From Phycisphaerae bacterium (lineage in GTDB: Bacteria; Planctomycetota; Phycisphaerae; Phycisphaerales; UBA1924): DNA of 35,045 nt. The stretch covers positions 1 through 35,045 of the forward strand of contig JAEUIZ010000008.1 in assembly GCA_016793805.1 (NCBI GenBank), given 5' to 3'. Positions 7,882 to 14,803 of the stretch are shown here, in pieces. The notes under the pieces are model-generated. The model was not told the DNA's origin. It did not search any database and saw only the letters and a list, made by a program, of their open reading frames with translations. A program made the position numbers and the translations under genes. Positions within the stretch are counted from its first letter, which is position 1. Every line of letters begins with the position of its first letter.

Positions 7882-8827
7882 ACAGGCCGTTTGACCTGCC
7901 GTTGCGAAGGAAATGCACCTTGCGCGGCTTCGTCATGCCGGGCTCCATCGACGAAGAATGGAGGAGGTCAATGTCGCGCCAGTCCGGCACGGCCCACTCC
8001 TCCGAGATGCGGGCCCGGATCACCGGTTCGAACTCCTCATGAAGTTCGTAACCAATGCCCCGTCTCCCCATCACCCGAGCAACCTTGAGCGTCGTTCCCG
8101 ACCCGAGGAATGGGTCGAGCACAGTATCCCCCGCGTCTGTATAGCACTCGAGGAAGAACGCTACCAGTTCCTCCGGGAATGCGGCAACGTGGTACGTCAT
8201 CTGTTTGACATTGGGTGGCCGATAGGCGGGTATTCGAAGTATGTTGCCGAGGCAGCGCCCGCGCTCGTTCTTCTTATGAGCCCGCGGGTCCGCGACCAGG
8301 TACTTTTGGGGGACTCGGGGTTTGTGGAACTTGAAGTCCGTTGACCCGTCCTTGGTGAAGACCAGGCAGGACTCGTACTTGTTGTCCAGCAACCGCTCCA
8401 TGTAATGATTGGGCTGCGGCAGTGCGTTCGGGATGTACCAGATGACGTGGTCCCAGAGTCGCCACCCCCTCATCCGTGCGACGATGTCGAATGCGATGGG
8501 GTAGTACCGCTTGGCGTGCCGACGGCTATTGACATTGATGACGAGCACGGCATGCTCTGCGGCACACCGGTAGCACTCGGCCCAGACCCTGTTCATGTCC
8601 TCGAGGTAGTCCTCGTACTCGCCTTGGCCGACCTCTCGGTCGTCGCCGTTGCCATACTTCTTCAGGTGCCAGTAGGGGGGGCTGGTCATGAAGAAGTTCA
8701 CGCAGCCTTCCGCGACAGCCTCCATCCTCCTGGAGTCGCCGAGGAACACGGTGATGCCCTTCGGCGTGCCGATCATGGGTTGGGCGGCGGCAGACGGGGC
8801 TAGCGGGCGATTGAGCAGGTCTGGCAT
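7862..8827 (-). CDS. Beta-class site-specific DNA methyltransferase (probably N4-cytosine)
   Basis: This 321-residue enzyme transfers a methyl group from S-adenosylmethionine to an exocyclic amino group in DNA. Motif IV TSPPYW is at residues 48-53 and motif I DPFLGSGTT at 238-246. That order (IV before I) defines the beta class. TSPPY, rather than DPPY, favours N4-methylcytosine, though N6-adenine is not excluded. It should protect the host from the endonuclease encoded convergently. The ATG has no Shine-Dalgarno sequence but is preceded by a good promoter with its predicted start site ~3 nt upstream, so the mRNA may be leaderless. Confidence 0.88.
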   Translation of the reverse strand: MPDLLNRPLAPSAAAQPMIGTPKGITVFLGDSRRMEAVAEGCVNFFMTSPPYWHLKKYGNGDDREVGQGEYEDYLEDMNRVWAECYRCAAEHAVLVINVNSRRHAKRYYPIAFDIVARMRGWRLWDHVIWYIPNALPQPNHYMERLLDNKYESCLVFTKDGSTDFKFHKPRVPQKYLVADPRAHKKNERGRCLGNILRIPAYRPPNVKQMTYHVAAFPEELVAFFLECYTDAGDTVLDPFLGSGTTLKVARVMGRRGIGYELHEEFEPVIRARISEEWAVPDWRDIDLLHSSSMEPGMTKPRKVHFLRNGRSNGLFSAEPE

Positions 8828-8837
8828 GGTGACGAGA

Positions 8838-8866
8838 GAGTAGCGGAATCCCGGCGTTTGGTCAAC
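8838..8866 (-). promoter_or_regulatory. Sigma-70-type promoter of the methyltransferase gene
   Basis: On the minus strand TTGACC (8866-8861) and TACTCT (8843-8838) are separated by exactly 17 bp. The predicted start site (~8831) is 3-4 nt ahead of the ATG (8827), leaving almost no leader. Confidence 0.6.
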
Positions 8867-9008
8867 GTATGGGTCCGCAGATGGCCCCTAGGCGGCGTCC
8901 TGCACTCCCTGTGGCCCCCAAGCAAAGCGGAAGACCCCCGGCCCTACAGGCGGCCGCGGGTGGGCCGGCGGTCGGGGGGTGATGCCAACGCCTGCCCCCG
9001 CTATTGCC

Positions 9009-9043
9009 GGGCCGGTTGCGAAAGCAGCCGGCCCTTTGGTTTT
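9009..9043 (+). terminator. Strong rho-independent terminator (GAAA tetraloop)
   Basis: An 11-bp stem, arms GGGCCGGTTGC (9009-9019) and GCAGCCGGCCC (9024-9034) with one G-U pair, is closed by a GAAA tetraloop and followed by TTTGGTTTT. It acts on plus-strand transcripts, yet no plus-strand gene ends just upstream. Confidence 0.75.
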
Positions 9044-9050
9044 CAGCGAA

Positions 9051-9086
9051 CGCCGCCGAGAGACCTCGGCGGCGTTTTCGCGTTTT
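9051..9086 (+). terminator. Second tandem rho-independent terminator
   Basis: A perfect 10-bp stem, arms CGCCGCCGAG (9051-9060) and CTCGGCGGCG (9065-9074) with loop AGAC, is followed by TTTTCGCGTTTT. It lies 8 bp beyond the first terminator's T-rich tail and backs it up. Confidence 0.7.
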
Positions 9087-9408
9087 GGCCACGTTCCGAA
9101 GAGTTCGCCAGTAGGGCCGCCCGCGGGGCGGGTCTCTGCCGAGTCGCATGGCCATAACCGGCTCTGGCACGGTGGGGCCTCACGAGCGCGATCTGGCCCA
9201 AAGTCTCTCCGCGTCTCTCTTCGCCGGGTGCCCGGGTTAACGGGGCTTCGCGCTGGCATGGGCGTGCGCGATGCGGGCCTTCACCCTTGCGATGGGTGCG
9301 CAGCGGTGTTCAGTTCCGCCCCGCGCGTTCAGGTCGCGGGCACGTCGCGCCTCTGCTGCATAGGGAACGTCTACCGAAGCGCAGGCCGCGCTGCCTCGCG
9401 GGAGCCGC

Positions 9409-9618
9409 ATGATGCGAACCCAAGATCCCGAAACCATGACGCCCGCCGAGCGCGACGCCGAGGTGGCGAGCATCTTCGCCCGCGGGCTCGTGCGCGCCAT
9501 TCATGCGGAACGTTCGCGTTCCACCCGGGACATCAGCGAGCCGGCGGAATCTGCGGCCGGTGGACTTGAACTCTCGCAGCATGCGGACCTCAGTGTCTCC
9601 GCGAGGCCCCGGGGTTAG
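9409..9618 (+). CDS. Small protein of the recombinase cassette
   Basis: A 69-residue protein starting MMRTQDPETMTPAERDAEV. The first ATG at 9409 follows GGGAGCCGC, an acceptable ribosome binding site. Its N-terminal half is a charged helix; the rest looks disordered. Small proteins of this type, with a TPAER/EVA motif, precede DUF2924 and recombinase genes in other genomes (recollection of the family context). Function is unknown. It is 30 bp upstream of the DUF2924 gene. Confidence 0.6.
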   Translation: MMRTQDPETMTPAERDAEVASIFARGLVRAIHAERSRSTRDISEPAESAAGGLELSQHADLSVSARPRG

Positions 9619-9648
9619 GGCTCCGGGCCGATGCGATGAGGAGTCCAC

Positions 9649-10155
9649 ATGTCCGACGTGATACAGCAACAACTCGACGAACTTCAGCGGATGAGCACGG
9701 GTGACCTCGTAGAGCGGTACGAGGAACTGCACGGGCAAGCGTGCCGCACGCGGCACCGGGCGTACCTGATCCGCAAGATCGCGTGGCGCATCCAGGCCAA
9801 TGCGGAGGGTGACCTCACCGAACGGGCGAGGCGTCGCGCGGCGGAACTGGCGGACGACGCGGAGATTCGCACGATGGCACCGCGAGCGCTTGTCTGTCCG
9901 CCTCAACCGGGCGAGATCCGCACTCGGACCAGGTCGCTTGACCCGAAGGATCGCCGTGACCCACGGCTGCCGCCCCCCGGCTCCGCGATCGTCCGCCAGT
10001 ACAAAGGTCGGACCATCCGGGTGTCGGTGCTTGCCGACGGCGAAGGCTTCGAGTTCGACGGCGAGCGGTACCGCACGCTGTCGGTGGTTGCGAAGAAGGT
10101 GACAGGCCAGCACATCAACGGATACCGCTTCTTCGGACTGCGAGGTGGCCGATGA
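9649..10155 (+). CDS. DUF2924 family protein
   Basis: The 168-residue product matches the DUF2924 pattern: an N-terminal segment LQRMSTGDLVERYEELHG, a middle helix LIRKIAWRIQANAEG near residues 43-57, and a C-terminal beta-rich part with QYKGRTIRVSVLADGEGFEFDG and YRTLSVVAKKVTGQ ending NGYRFFGLR. The C-terminal part resembles small DNA-binding domains found in such cassettes. DUF2924 genes usually sit immediately ahead of a large serine recombinase, as here, and may be accessory factors for recombination; this is not established. The stop overlaps the recombinase ATG by 4 nt (ATGA). Confidence 0.85.
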   Translation: MSDVIQQQLDELQRMSTGDLVERYEELHGQACRTRHRAYLIRKIAWRIQANAEGDLTERARRRAAELADDAEIRTMAPRALVCPPQPGEIRTRTRSLDPKDRRDPRLPPPGSAIVRQYKGRTIRVSVLADGEGFEFDGERYRTLSVVAKKVTGQHINGYRFFGLRGGR

Positions 10156-11750
10156 GCAAGCGGCCCCGGGCATCCAGCGCGCCCGCCGATCGAACCCGCG
10201 GAACCGGAACCGTCCCGCCCGTGCGATGCGCTATCTACACGCGCAAGAGCAGCGAGGAGGGCCTCGAGCAGGAGTTCAACTCGCTCGACGCGCAGCGGGA
10301 GGCCGGCGAGGCGTACATCGCCAGCCAGCGCAACGAAGGCTGGGTCTGCCTGCCGAACCGGTACGACGATGGCGGGTTCTCCGGCGGGAGCATGGAGCGG
10401 CCGTCGCTGGAGCGTCTGCTCCAGGACATCGAGGCGGGGACGATCGACTGCGTGGTGGTCTACAAGGTGGACCGCCTCAGTCGGTCCCTGATGGACTTCG
10501 CGCGGATCATGGAGGCGTTCGATCGCAAGGGCGTGTCGTTCGTCTCGGTGACGCAGCAGTTCAACACGACCAGCTCGATGGGTAGGTTGACGCTCAACAT
10601 CCTGCTCTCGTTCGCCCAGTTCGAGCGTGAGATCATCGGGGAACGCATCCGCGACAAGATCGCGGCCCAGAAGCGTCGTGGCAAGTGGGCGGGCGGTGTG
10701 CCCGTCCTGGGCTACGACGTCGACCGTTCCGGCGGCAGCCCCCGCCTCGTCGTCAACCCGAGGGAGGCGGCGCGCGTCCGCGAGATCTTCAAGATCTACC
10801 TGGACAAGGGCTCGCTCCAGCGGGCGGTCACCGAACTCAAGCACCGGGAATGGACGAACAAGCGCCGGCTTACGCGGAAGGGAGAGACCAAGGGCGGCAG
10901 GCCCTTCGACACCGGCACGCTGCACGTGCTTCTGACCAATCCCATCCTGACCGGGAAGATCGTCCACAAGGGGCAGACCTACGACGGCGAGCACGAAGCC
11001 ATCGTCGATCCGGCCCTCTTCGAACGCGTCCGCCAGCAACTCCTTGAGAACGGCCGCACCGGCGGAGCCGAGGTGCGGAACAAGTACGGGGCGCTCCTGC
11101 GTGGTCTGCTCCGGTGCAAGAACTGTGACTGCGCGATGATCCACACCTTCTACGGCCAGCGTGGCCGGTACTACCGCTACTACCGGTGCCTGCACGCCAT
11201 CAAGAACGGCGCGCACACGTGCGCAGCGTCGACGCTGCCCGGCCTTGAGATCGAGAAAGTCGTGGTCGACGAGATCCGGACCCTCGGCAACGACCGGGCG
11301 TTGCTAGACCGCATCCTCGCCGAGGCCCAGGTCAGCGTTGACGCCGAACTGACGGCGCTGAAATCGGAACGGGCGTCGATTCACGCCGCCCTCGCGCGGA
11401 TGGAGAAGGAACTGCGGGAACTGGTCGCCGACCGGAGTGGAAGTACGACGACCACCGCGCGGCTGGCCAGCGCCCACGAGCAGGTCACTGGCGCTCGCAC
11501 CCGCCTTACCGAAGTCGAAGCCAGGCTGGGCTTGATCGGCACCACCACCATCACCCGAGACGAAGCCCGCAAGGCGCTCAACGAGTTCGACGGGGTCTGG
11601 GCTCAGCTGTCGCCCCGCGAGCAGTCCCGCGTGTTGAAGCTGCTCTTCTCGAAGATCGAGTACGACGCCGAGAACGCCACCGTCGCGGTGACGTTCCGGG
11701 CGACCGGGATCGCTGCCCTGTGCGCCCGCCGACTGGAGGAAGCCGCGTGA
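10152..11750 (+). CDS. Large serine recombinase with zinc-ribbon domain
   Basis: A 532-residue site-specific recombinase. The resolvase-type catalytic domain (~24-180) has the YTRKS signature with catalytic Ser33, VVYKVDRLSRSLMDF, and the conserved helix FAQFEREIIGERIRDKI. A recombinase domain follows (~190-300, GYDVD to VHKGQTYDGEHEAIV), then a zinc ribbon with CKNCDCAM near 322-329 and a paired cysteine in YRCLH. A coiled coil (~395-450) of the type used for synapsis control comes last. Enzymes of this class integrate or excise mobile elements through a Ser-DNA intermediate. It lies in a four-gene run with 4-nt overlaps on both sides, so it may mobilise the adjacent cargo; the target site is not evident. 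Confidence 0.92.
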   Translation: MSKRPRASSAPADRTRGTGTVPPVRCAIYTRKSSEEGLEQEFNSLDAQREAGEAYIASQRNEGWVCLPNRYDDGGFSGGSMERPSLERLLQDIEAGTIDCVVVYKVDRLSRSLMDFARIMEAFDRKGVSFVSVTQQFNTTSSMGRLTLNILLSFAQFEREIIGERIRDKIAAQKRRGKWAGGVPVLGYDVDRSGGSPRLVVNPREAARVREIFKIYLDKGSLQRAVTELKHREWTNKRRLTRKGETKGGRPFDTGTLHVLLTNPILTGKIVHKGQTYDGEHEAIVDPALFERVRQQLLENGRTGGAEVRNKYGALLRGLLRCKNCDCAMIHTFYGQRGRYYRYYRCLHAIKNGAHTCAASTLPGLEIEKVVVDEIRTLGNDRALLDRILAEAQVSVDAELTALKSERASIHAALARMEKELRELVADRSGSTTTTARLASAHEQVTGARTRLTEVEARLGLIGTTTITRDEARKALNEFDGVWAQLSPREQSRVLKLLFSKIEYDAENATVAVTFRATGIAALCARRLEEAA

Positions 11751-12148
11751 CCACCGTCGTGAGAACCATCCACTTCGCCCGGAAGGCTCGCCGCAAGCGC
11801 CTTGTGGTCGGGCCGGAGGTCCCCCAGCCCAAGCCGGCGGGCCGGGTGCCTCGGATCGCCCGCCTCTTGGCGTTGGCGATCAAGTACGACGACCTCCTAC
11901 GGCGGGGGGTCGTTCCGGACCTCTCTGAACTCGCGAGGCTGTGCCAGGTGACGCAGCCCCGAATGACCCAGATCATGAACCTGCTCCATCTCGCGCCGGA
12001 CATCCAGGAGGAGATCCTGTTCCTGCCGCTCGTCGAGGAGGGACGTGACCCGATCCATGAGCACATGCTCCGTGACGTGACCCGGACACTGGAATGGCGG
12101 AAGCAGCGGCGGGCTTGGATCTCGACCCGCAACCGCAGCGCTGGTTGA
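11747..12148 (+). CDS. HTH DNA-binding protein of the recombinase cassette
   Basis: Translation is taken from GTG 11747, which overlaps the recombinase TGA (GTGA). The 133-residue product starts TTVVRTIHFARKARRKRLV and has a ParB/KorB-like helix-turn-helix, DLSELARLCQVTQPRMTQI (~62-80), followed by MNLLHLAPDIQEEILFLP. This last segment is typical of a family found downstream of DUF2924 and recombinase genes. It probably binds DNA at or near the recombination site, or regulates the cassette (inference). An upstream ATG at 11720 is less likely because it would overlap the recombinase by 31 bp. Confidence 0.8.
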   Translation: MTTVVRTIHFARKARRKRLVVGPEVPQPKPAGRVPRIARLLALAIKYDDLLRRGVVPDLSELARLCQVTQPRMTQIMNLLHLAPDIQEEILFLPLVEEGRDPIHEHMLRDVTRTLEWRKQRRAWISTRNRSAG

Positions 12149-12226
12149 GCCCCAGGGGGGAGGCAAAATCTGAGCGTGCAGATCGGTCCGGGGCTGCATT
12201 GGCGGCCGGTCTCGGTTACACTCTGC

Positions 12227-12247
12227 GTGCAGCGTTTACTACACGCC
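12227..12247 (-). promoter_or_regulatory. Operator copy A upstream of hsdM
   Basis: This 21-bp site, read on the minus strand, has the core GTGTAGTAAACGCTG. It matches the copy at 24587 in 18 of 21 positions and lies 57 bp before the hsdM ATG. A possible -10 TACACT sits at 12217-12222, so the operator would cover the transcription start, as expected for repression. Two of the three differences from copy B are symmetric partners (T-A to C-G), which keeps the dyad. Confidence 0.7.
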
Positions 12248-12304
12248 GCACGACACCACCGTCCGCCCGCCATCCAGCCCTCCAACCACCGATCCGCCGC
12301 CGCC

Positions 12305-14452
12305 ATGCACAACTTCAGCGACAAGGTCTCCCTGATCTGGCAGGTCGCGGATCTGCTCCGCGGCCCGTACCGCCCCAACCAGTACGGGAAAGTCATCCTC
12401 CCCCTGACGGTGCTGCGCCGGCTCGACTGCGTGCTCGAGCCGACCCGCGAGAAGGTCCGCACCAAGGCCGAGGAACTGAAGCGGAAGGGCACGCCGATCA
12501 ACAACCTGGAGCCGGTGCTCAACCGCGCGGCCATGCCGCCGGACTGGCCGAAGGACCGCCCGTTCCCCCTGCACAACACGAGCAAGTACGACTTCCGCAC
12601 GCTCGCCGGCGACCCGAACAACATCGCCAAGAACCTGACGCACTACATCAAGTGCTTCTCCTCCAAGGCCCGCGAGATCATCGAGTACTTCGGGTTCGCC
12701 GAGCACATCGAGAAGCTGGACAAGGCCAATCGGCTCTACCTGATCGTCTCGAAGTTCGCCACCATCGACCTGCACCCCGCGACGGTGTCCAACGTCGAGA
12801 TGGGGTACATCTTCGAGGAACTCATCCGGAAGTTCAGCGAAGCCGCGAACGAGACCGCGGGTGACCACTTCACGCCGCGCGAGGTCATCCGGCTCATCGT
12901 GAACCTCCTCTTCACCCCTGACGGCGAAGTCCTCACCCGCAAAGGCATCGTCAAGACGCTGTTCGATCCCGCCTGCGGCACCGGCGGCATGCTGTCGGTC
13001 GCCGAGGAGTACCTCGCGGAGCTCAACCCTGACGCGCGCCTTGAGGTCTTCGGCCAGGACTACAACCCCGAGTCCTACGCGATCTGCGGCTCGGACATGC
13101 TCATCAAGGGCCAGAACATCGACCACATCAAGTTCGGCGACTCGTTCACCGACGACGGGTTCCCGAGCGAACGCTACGACTACATGCTGGCCAATCCTCC
13201 GTTCGGCGTCGAGTGGAAGCCGGAGGAGGACGAGATCCGTAAGGAGCACGAGACGCTGAAGATGTCCGGCCGCTTCGGCGCCGGCCTGCCACGCATCAAC
13301 GACGGGTCGCTCTTGTTCCTCCAGCACATGATCTCGAAGATGAAGGCCGCCGACCCCAAGCGGGACAACGGTGGCACGGGGGGGACGCGCATCGGCATCG
13401 TCTTCAACGGCTCCCCGCTGTTCACCGGCGACGCCGGTTCCGGCGAGAGCGAGATTCGCCGCTGGATCATCGAGAACGACTGGCTCGAGGCCATCGTCGC
13501 GCTGCCGGACGAGCTGTTCTACAACACCGGCATCTTCACCTACGTCTGGATCGTCTCCAACCGCAAGGAGCCGCGCCGGCGGGGCAAGGTCCAGCTCATC
13601 AACGCCGTCTCGTTCGCCCAGAAGATGCGGAAGTCGCTGGGGAACAAGCGGCAGGAGATCGGCGACGGCAAGGACGGCAAGCCCGACCATGTCGGGGCAA
13701 TCACGCGCCTGTACGGCGACTTTGCCACCGGCAGGCACTCGAAGATCTTCGACAACGCCGACTTCGGCTATCGCCAAATCACGGTGGAGCGCCCGCTTCG
13801 CCTGCGGTTCGCGGTAACGCCCGATGGCATCGCGGCGCTCCGCGCCTCCGGCGCGTTCAAGAAACTCGCGGAAGACGCGGACGCGACGCCGAAGAAGCGC
13901 GGACGCAAGGCCAAGGGCGAGGCGGCCGCCACGGAGGCCGCGCCCGTGGCCGGCGCGAACCCGGTGGGCGAGGCGATCATCGGCGTCCTCGGCATGCTCC
14001 CGGCGGACAAGCTCTGGATGGACCGCGCCCAGTTCCTGGCCGACCTGGAGGCCGCGTTTGAGGCTGCCGAACTGAAGCTGTCCGCGCCGATCCGGAAGGC
14101 GATCGTCGCGGCGCTGGGGACGCGCGATGAGGATGCGGCGATCTGCCGTGACGAGGATGGCAACCCCGAGCCCGACCCTGAACTCCGCGACTACGAGAAC
14201 GTCCCGCTCAAGGAGGACATCCTCGTTTACTTCGACCGCGAGGTGAAGCCGCACGTCCCGGACGCCTGGATCAGCACGGACGAGAAGCACCGCGACAAGA
14301 AGGATGGGAAGGTCGGGATCGTCGGGTACGAGATCCCGTTGACGCGGCACTTCTATGTCTACCAGCCGCCGCGCGAGATCTCGGCCATCGCGGCAGACAT
14401 TACCGGCCTCGAGAAGGACATCGTGCGGATGCTGGCGGAGGTGACCAAGTGA
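12305..14452 (+). CDS. hsdM: Type I restriction-modification methyltransferase subunit HsdM
   Basis: The 715-residue subunit methylates adenine as part of the HsdM2HsdS complex and is needed for restriction with HsdR. An N-terminal helical domain opens MHNFSDKVSLIWQVADLLRG. The SAM-binding motif I DPACGTGG is at ~221-228 and the catalytic NPPF at ~297, in gamma-class order. It is longer than many HsdM proteins (~500 residues), because of an extra C-terminal part after ~510 that includes a Lys/Arg-rich linker (TPKKRGRKAKGE). I start at ATG 12305 because upstream in-frame codons run into the operator and look non-coding. It is the first gene of the locus and lies just downstream of operator A. 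Confidence 0.93.
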   Translation: MHNFSDKVSLIWQVADLLRGPYRPNQYGKVILPLTVLRRLDCVLEPTREKVRTKAEELKRKGTPINNLEPVLNRAAMPPDWPKDRPFPLHNTSKYDFRTLAGDPNNIAKNLTHYIKCFSSKAREIIEYFGFAEHIEKLDKANRLYLIVSKFATIDLHPATVSNVEMGYIFEELIRKFSEAANETAGDHFTPREVIRLIVNLLFTPDGEVLTRKGIVKTLFDPACGTGGMLSVAEEYLAELNPDARLEVFGQDYNPESYAICGSDMLIKGQNIDHIKFGDSFTDDGFPSERYDYMLANPPFGVEWKPEEDEIRKEHETLKMSGRFGAGLPRINDGSLLFLQHMISKMKAADPKRDNGGTGGTRIGIVFNGSPLFTGDAGSGESEIRRWIIENDWLEAIVALPDELFYNTGIFTYVWIVSNRKEPRRRGKVQLINAVSFAQKMRKSLGNKRQEIGDGKDGKPDHVGAITRLYGDFATGRHSKIFDNADFGYRQITVERPLRLRFAVTPDGIAALRASGAFKKLAEDADATPKKRGRKAKGEAAATEAAPVAGANPVGEAIIGVLGMLPADKLWMDRAQFLADLEAAFEAAELKLSAPIRKAIVAALGTRDEDAAICRDEDGNPEPDPELRDYENVPLKEDILVYFDREVKPHVPDAWISTDEKHRDKKDGKVGIVGYEIPLTRHFYVYQPPREISAIAADITGLEKDIVRMLAEVTK

Positions 14453-14803
14453 GCGTCCACGCCTCACGCCGCGCCGAGCACGCGCGCCGCCGGTCCCCGG
14501 CTCACCGGGGGCCTTCCCCCGCCGCGCTGAGGAGCCCCGCGAGGCGCGTGGGGATCGGCGGCGCGCCGGGACTCCAGCCCCCGGCCGCGCGGCGGGGTTC
14601 CGCAGCGCACGCGGGGGCTTCCCCCGCCGAGCCGGGGAGGCCCGCCGCGGCGATGCGGAGCCCCGCGGGCGATCCGCGGGCCTCCGTGCGCGGCCTATTC
14701 CCGTCCGTGGCGGCGCTTCGCCGGGGAGGGGGGGCGCGCCGGGACCGTCCGGGCGAACTGGACGACGCTCCAACGGGCTTGGGGCGTGGCGGAGGGCATC
14801 CCC
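14453..14803. repeat. Very GC-rich intercistronic spacer with hairpin repeats
   Basis: About 350 bp lie between hsdM and hsdS, where most type I operons have overlap or a few bases. The spacer contains two copies of a GGGGGC(C)TTCCCCC hairpin followed by a similar tail (14507-14520 and 14612-14625), plus repeated GGAGCCCCGCG segments. An open frame crosses it, but its product is low-complexity Arg/Ala/Pro/Gly, so I do not call a gene. It resembles a REP-like insertion. Confidence 0.6.

Larger units (their letters stand above)
8867..9408. other. Gene-free region upstream of the recombinase cassette
   Basis: No convincing gene is seen in this ~540 bp. It contains several strong hairpins between 8974 and 9074, including two intrinsic terminators, and a CATAACCGGC sequence (9153-9162) that recurs at 28093. 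The region presumably holds the cassette promoter. Short frames here have biased composition and no good start. Confidence 0.5.
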
